Part shown: piece by piece, positions 59,006 through 64,000 of the stretch
How the letters are laid out: the number at the start of each line of letters is the position of its first letter
Position numbering within the stretch: the first letter of the stretch is position 1
NCBI GenBank assembly: GCA_012861695.1
Contig: JAAOOA010000060.1
Coordinates: forward strand, 12,335,949-12,399,948
Origin: Trematomus loennbergii
Lineage: Eukaryota; Chordata; Actinopteri; Perciformes; Nototheniidae
DNA length: 64,000 bases
Direction of reading: 5' to 3'
Made by a program: the position numbers and the translations under genes
The notes under the pieces: generated by a model
Seen by the model: only the letters and a program-made list of their open reading frames with translations
Told to the model about the DNA's origin: nothing
The model's database searches: none

Positions 59006-59548
59006 CATAATAGCTGTTCCATTGTGACTCATGATTAGAAAAGGATACATAGGTAGTCATGTTTTATTGGGGTTCTTGGGGATTTACCTTTCCTATAGTG
59101 TGTGCATTTTCTGCAAAGGCTAAATACTCAAAAATGTATTCATCGTTGGTACATGATAAACAACATCAATTTCCCCATATGACTGTCTCCAGCACTATCC
59201 CTTTTTCTCAATGAGCCTAACATGCCACCCTTTATAGGCCCAACAATTGGACTGCACCATCAAAAGGGGTGGTATGTGCACATATGGTTAGCTCAGATAA
59301 TGAAAACCAGTTAAAGAAAAATAAACATTACTTGGAAATAACAAACATCTATTAATTAAAGTATACTTAATTAATGTATGAAAGGAAAAATATTATAAAC
59401 CAACAACATCAATGTACACGATATAAAACCACCCCTGCCTCCATCCTGCTCAATAACCCCACCCGGAACGATAAGACAGGGTTCGCCGTTTCCCCGGGGA
59501 CTCTTTACGGTGACAGACCCTGGGACCGGAGACCATGGATGTATAATA

Positions 59549-60688
59549 GAGTGGCGAAGTCCCTCCCCTTCCGGGTGAGCCCATGGGACCTTATTTCGGA
59601 AAAGTTATGCATTGAAGTCAATGGAGAGAGAAAGATTATCTTTCGATCCCGTTTGAATTGTGCCACGAATTACACATATGATGTTTGTCAATTTAAAAGA
59701 TAATTTTGCAAGTCAAAAAAAATAAAATGTGTCGTAAAACTGTGAAGTAACACATTTGTTTGTGTGAACCGCTCAATGAACTACATCTCTGGTCTCACAG
59801 AACAACACACGTCACCAAGATGGCCGTCACTACTGTCTGTCAACAAACGATTGACTACCTCACTATTACCACAATGAAACACGTCCTGAAGAATGTCATG
59901 CAAAGCTGCCTGCCTGCCTTCCTTTGATTCTCTCTGAACTGCCCGGTCGTTTTAATGTTTAATGTCAACCATTTGTGCAGATAGCATGAAGTAGAGAAGA
60001 TCGCTAGCGTTAGCGTTAGCATTTCTCCCCCGGGCTTAAATGGTGTATTATAGAATGATCACACCGGTGACAGTACTCTTCAAAGGTTCACAAAATATGA
60101 CTACTACTCTTACTGTTTAACATTGTGGGTTACTTAATGTTACTTCATGTTAAGGCTAATAAAAATGACAAGGCTGTAATGCTAACTAACGTGCTAGCTA
60201 CTAGCTAGGTAGCTAACTTGATCAAGCCACTCCTGGTCCTTTCATCAGACGGGAAGCAAAATAACGAGCAAGACCATTGCTGGTATAATAACAACCTGGT
60301 ACTAAGCACACAGGCATCTTGTTAAAGTTATCTTATCTTAGCCAGCGCCATATAGATAGATTATATCTATATGGCGCTGATCGTATATATACGGTATTAT
60401 ACGTGTATCGTAGTGTCTCAATTGTGACATCACTTACGCGACTCTGGGATTTGTAGTCTTTCTAGTTTCGTATTTTTCAAAGTCTTATATTTCAACAGTT
60501 TTAAGACAAACTGTGACTTTTTTACATGGAAATGATTTTTTAAGATTGACAAACATCATATGTGTAATTCATGGCACAATTCAAACGGGATCGAAAGATA
60601 AGTTTTCTCTCCCCATTGACTTCAATGCATAATTTTTCCGAAATAAGGTCCCATACCCCGGAAGTAAGTGGGAGGGACTTCGCCACTC
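59549..60688. mobile_element. Foldback element, tandem unit 1
   Basis: The inverted ends of about 150 bp start GAGTGGCGAAGTCCCTCCC. The centre has a near-perfect palindrome (60343-60382, AGCGCCATATAGA / TCTATATGGCGCT). The right end is joined to the next unit by a single TATA. Length is 1140 bp, with no coding potential. Confidence 0.9.
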
Positions 60689-60692
60689 TATA

Positions 60693-61800
60693 GAGTGGCG
60701 AAGTCCCTCCCCTTCCGGTGGACCTCCATGGGACCTTATTTCGGAAAAATTATGTATTGAAGTCAATGGAGAGAGAAAGATTATCTTTCGATCCCGTTTG
60801 AATTGTGCCACGAATTACACATATGATGTTTGTCAATTTAAAAGATAATTTTGCAAGTCAAAAAAAAAAAAATGTGTCGTAAAACTGTGAAGTAACACAT
60901 TTTTTGTGTGAAACGCTCAATGAACTACATCTCTGGTCTCACAGAACAACACACGTCACCAAGATGGCCGTCACTACTGTCTTGTCAACAAACGATTGAC
61001 TACCCTCACTATCACCACAATGAAACACGTCCTGAAGAATGTCATGCAAAGCTGCCTGCCTGCCTTCCTTTGATTCTCTCTGAACTGCCTGGTCGTTTTA
61101 ATGTTTAATGTCAACCATTTGTGCAGATAGCATGAAGTAGAGAAGATCGCCGATGCTACGTTAGCGTTAGCATTTCTCCCCCGGCTTAAATGTGTATTAT
61201 AGAATGATCACACCGGTGACAGTACTATTCAAAGGGTTCACGAAATATGACTACTACTCTTACTGTTTAACATTTTGGGTTACTTAATGTTACTTCATGT
61301 TAAGGCTAATAAATGACAAGGCTGTAATGCTAACTAACGTGCTAGCTACTAGCTAGCTTGATCAGACACTCCTGGTCCTTTCATCAGACGGGAAGCGAAA
61401 GAACGAGCAAGACCCATTGCTGGTAATAACAACCTGGTACTAAGCACACAGGCATCTTGTTAAAGTTATCTTATCTTAGCCAGCGCCATATAGATAGATT
61501 ATATCTATATGGCGCTGATCTTAGCTATCTCTTAGTGGAGGAAAACAATTGTGACATCACTCTGGGATTTGTAGTCTTTCTAGTTGCGTATTTTTCATAG
61601 TCTTATATTTCAACAGACAAACTGTGACTTTTTTGACATGGAAATAATTTTTTAAGATTGACAAACATCATATGTGTAATTCATGGCACAATTCAAACGG
61701 GATCAAAAGATAAGTTTTCTCTCTCTATTGACTTCAATACATTATTTTTCCGAAATAAGGTCCCATGGACCGGAAGTAGATGGGCGTGACTTCGCCACTC
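60693..61800. mobile_element. Foldback element, tandem unit 2
   Basis: A head-to-tail second copy of the preceding unit, about 1108 bp, flanked by TATA at 60689-60692 and 61801-61804. It shares the central palindrome (about 61480-61518) and differs from unit 1 by scattered substitutions and small indels. Confidence 0.9.
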
Positions 61801-61804
61801 TATA

Positions 61805-64000
61805 AGAACTGGATACAGCGTGAGCGGCGGGGCCTCATTCATTCCTATGAGAGTTGCTCATTGGCGCATGATGATAAAATGGCCCAACTTTTGAGAGAGC
61901 GAAACGTCACAGATTACCCGTCATGCCTGAGAAGTACCCGTATGTGCGCTCATAGCGCATGCGCAACTTTAACCACGCTCCCCAAAATGCTCGTTCACAT
62001 CAAGCACGTCAATTTCAAGAGAAGAAGAAAGAAGCACGTCAATTTGCGTACACGTAAGAGCACCGCACGTTCATGACAGCATGGTAATGGTTGTTATTAT
62101 GATGGATTTGATATTAACGAGGCGGCCGTGCAGTTAGCAGCTAGCGGCTAGCTAGTAATTATGCTAATTTACACATCAGTCGTTTGTAGGCTACTTTTAT
62201 ATTACGCTGATGTAACAGGATCTAGTGATATCCAAGCAACAGAGCTTTTTAGCATGATACTTGTGTGGGTTTTACATGAAACCACTTGGTAATATATACA
62301 AATATATGTATTTTGAGTTATGATCAATTGTGATTTAAATCTTTATCTAAAAAGTAAAGCTGATGATGGATTACTGTGGTGGAGTTAAAATAACAATAGC
62401 CTATTTCTCTTTGAAATGTGATGGAGTAAAAGAATAGTAACTGTGATTATTCATGTTAAGTACCCAACAAGTAACTAAAACGTATAATACTTGAAGGAAA
62501 GGTGTAAAATGTTTCCATAAATACCAATATCACACACTACAACACAGACTATAACACCCCTTGTTGTTAAATACCAACCATGTGTATATATATATATATA
62601 ATATATTAAAACTGTGTAATATACCAGGCTGCTACAATGTGTAAAATGTGTAACTTTTTTTATTATAATTTCTGGTTTTTAATCTTTAATACTTTTTTAT
62701 GCATACTTTAAGTAACATTAGGCTGTCTTTGGCTCTTTTCTGCTGTAACAATGTAAATGTATTCTGATTCTGATCTAATTGATATGTTTTTGTCACAGTT
62801 TGTTTCCCTATATTGCGACACTTGTTTTGTTTAAGATTATTTCTCCTTTTTTTACAGACATCCCCAACCATAGTGGAATGCTGTTGTAAAGGATTGCATT
62901 GATCCGTGCATCAATACCTTCACCCAGCTTTGAGGCCTCCAATGAATGAAATCATCTTGTGGCTGGGAAAAATGTGAAAAATAAATCTCACAAAGAGTGA
63001 CTTTCTGGTGTAATCATTATAATATCAAAGACAAGCACTTTTAGTAACAATATATAAAATCATTCAGCAGCAGAGGTTGGGGTGAAAACAGCATTTCTCA
63101 TCACATCTCCTCTTCATCCCATCTCCTCATCAATCCAGATCTTCAGCATCATCACCAATGTCTAGACCCCGGGGGGTTCCCTATATGCTCACGGCTGCAT
63201 TTCCCCCTTTAGATATACGATTTCAGGATCGGGGTCTAATCGCCAAAGACTTAACATTTATCATATGGCATGTGTCAATAAATGTTCTTTAAACAAAATG
63301 AAGTCTCTCCTGATTTAACTGTCTGGACCCCATCCTCAACTTTTTTTCAAACCATAACATGCCTTCAGAGGGCTTTCCTGTTGATCATGTTTGGTGGATT
63401 TTTTAATAGAATCATTGTAATCAATATTATATTACCTTTTAATCTATATAAATTGTATTAAAAATTGTTGTCACTATTTTTTTTTCTACTATGCCAGCCA
63501 TCAGAGGTATACATTTTGTAACATCTCTTTTAGGTTTCATTTCTTATATTTGTGAATTTCTATATGAAATGCTAATTTCTACCTGAAATGCTTATGTATT
63601 TTTAATTACATTTCGTAGAGCTTTGACTTTTTCAGCTGCATAAATATTATAACTCTAGATGGTTTTGTTCAGCATTGCCAGCTTCACTGTTGAGCCCAGC
63701 ATTCTCCTGTGCTCTGAAATCAAAATGTGGATAAGCATAAAACAACACTAAAATAAACATTATATATATATATATATATATATATTTGACACACAAGGTT
63801 GTTCATTTGTGTGTATAAATATACAACACAGGCTATATACATATATATATATATACATATACAAGTATAATTAATACAACTGTTAATTTGATTAGAGCTT
63901 TGACACATATATCTTTATTTATGTATAAGTATGACGACTTCCTCGGGCGATATCATATGGTATAGCTAATTAATCTGGGTCAAAACGTGTTGTGCCCACA
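61805..64000. other. Intergenic DNA, nothing recognised
   Basis: AT-rich sequence with TA microsatellites near 62585-62605, 63760-63786 and 63840-63856. A pyrimidine tract and AG near 62850 followed by AATAAA near 62980 could mark a terminal non-coding exon, but nothing coding supports it. Confidence 0.4.

Noticed and set aside
62686..63000. Terminal exon of a non-coding RNA
   Set aside because: Only a pyrimidine tract with AG and a downstream AATAAA are visible; too weak without transcript data.

Overview
This is a piece of a ray-finned fish (teleost) nuclear genome. The evidence is vertebrate-type genes with many short GT-AG exons, abundant GT/CA microsatellites, and many fish-style short inverted-repeat DNA transposons and 5'-truncated LINEs. 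A percomorph is likely, but the species cannot be named from the sequence.

Four protein-coding genes can be reconstructed exon by exon. (1) nomo, minus strand, 12781 down past the left edge: 27 exons covering about 1073 codons, so roughly the last 150 codons lie outside the window. (2) tmc7, minus strand, 23670 to 13936: 16 coding exons, about 751 residues, complete. (3) tmc5, plus strand, about 25350 to 37350: one non-coding and 20 coding exons, 958 residues, complete. (4) gsg1l, minus strand, 51473 to 43151: 5 exons, 298 residues, complete. Human orthologues of all four are on the short arm of chromosome 16, so this is a conserved syntenic block. tmc7 and tmc5 stand head to head; tmc7 ends about 1.2 kb upstream of the nomo start codon, with a poly(A) signal only about 210 bp away; tmc5 and gsg1l converge. 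The genes do not form a pathway: NOMO is an ER membrane protein-biogenesis subunit, TMC5/TMC7 are transmembrane channel-like proteins, and GSG1L is an AMPA-receptor auxiliary subunit.

The rest is introns and intergenic DNA rich in mobile elements. Many have exact target-site duplications: hAT-type elements with 8-bp duplications (10564-11042, 18245-18567, 15199-16536, 45899-48191, 53156-54452, 57562-59005), piggyBac-type elements with TTAA (5097-5782, 35270-35629, 50322-50702), and two elements with 3-bp duplications (105-697, 41247-41847). Three large foldback structures stand out, including a 2.3-kb element with nearly identical 590-bp arms and a tandem pair of 1.1-kb foldbacks at 59549-61800. 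A satellite of about 148 bp, with two alternating monomer types, lies at 37990-39140 and carries an RFX X-box-like palindrome in nearly every monomer. From 51.5 to 64 kb no cellular gene was recognised.

The most useful observations are: seven apparent one-base deletions in otherwise well-conserved exons of nomo (4), tmc7 (2) and gsg1l (1), mostly in C/G runs, which look like consensus sequence errors rather than gene decay; a five-fold repeated 10-residue motif in the last exon of tmc5; the X-box-bearing satellite; and GU/CA repeats directly beside 5' splice sites of gsg1l and nomo. Nothing here amounts to a wholly new multi-gene system.
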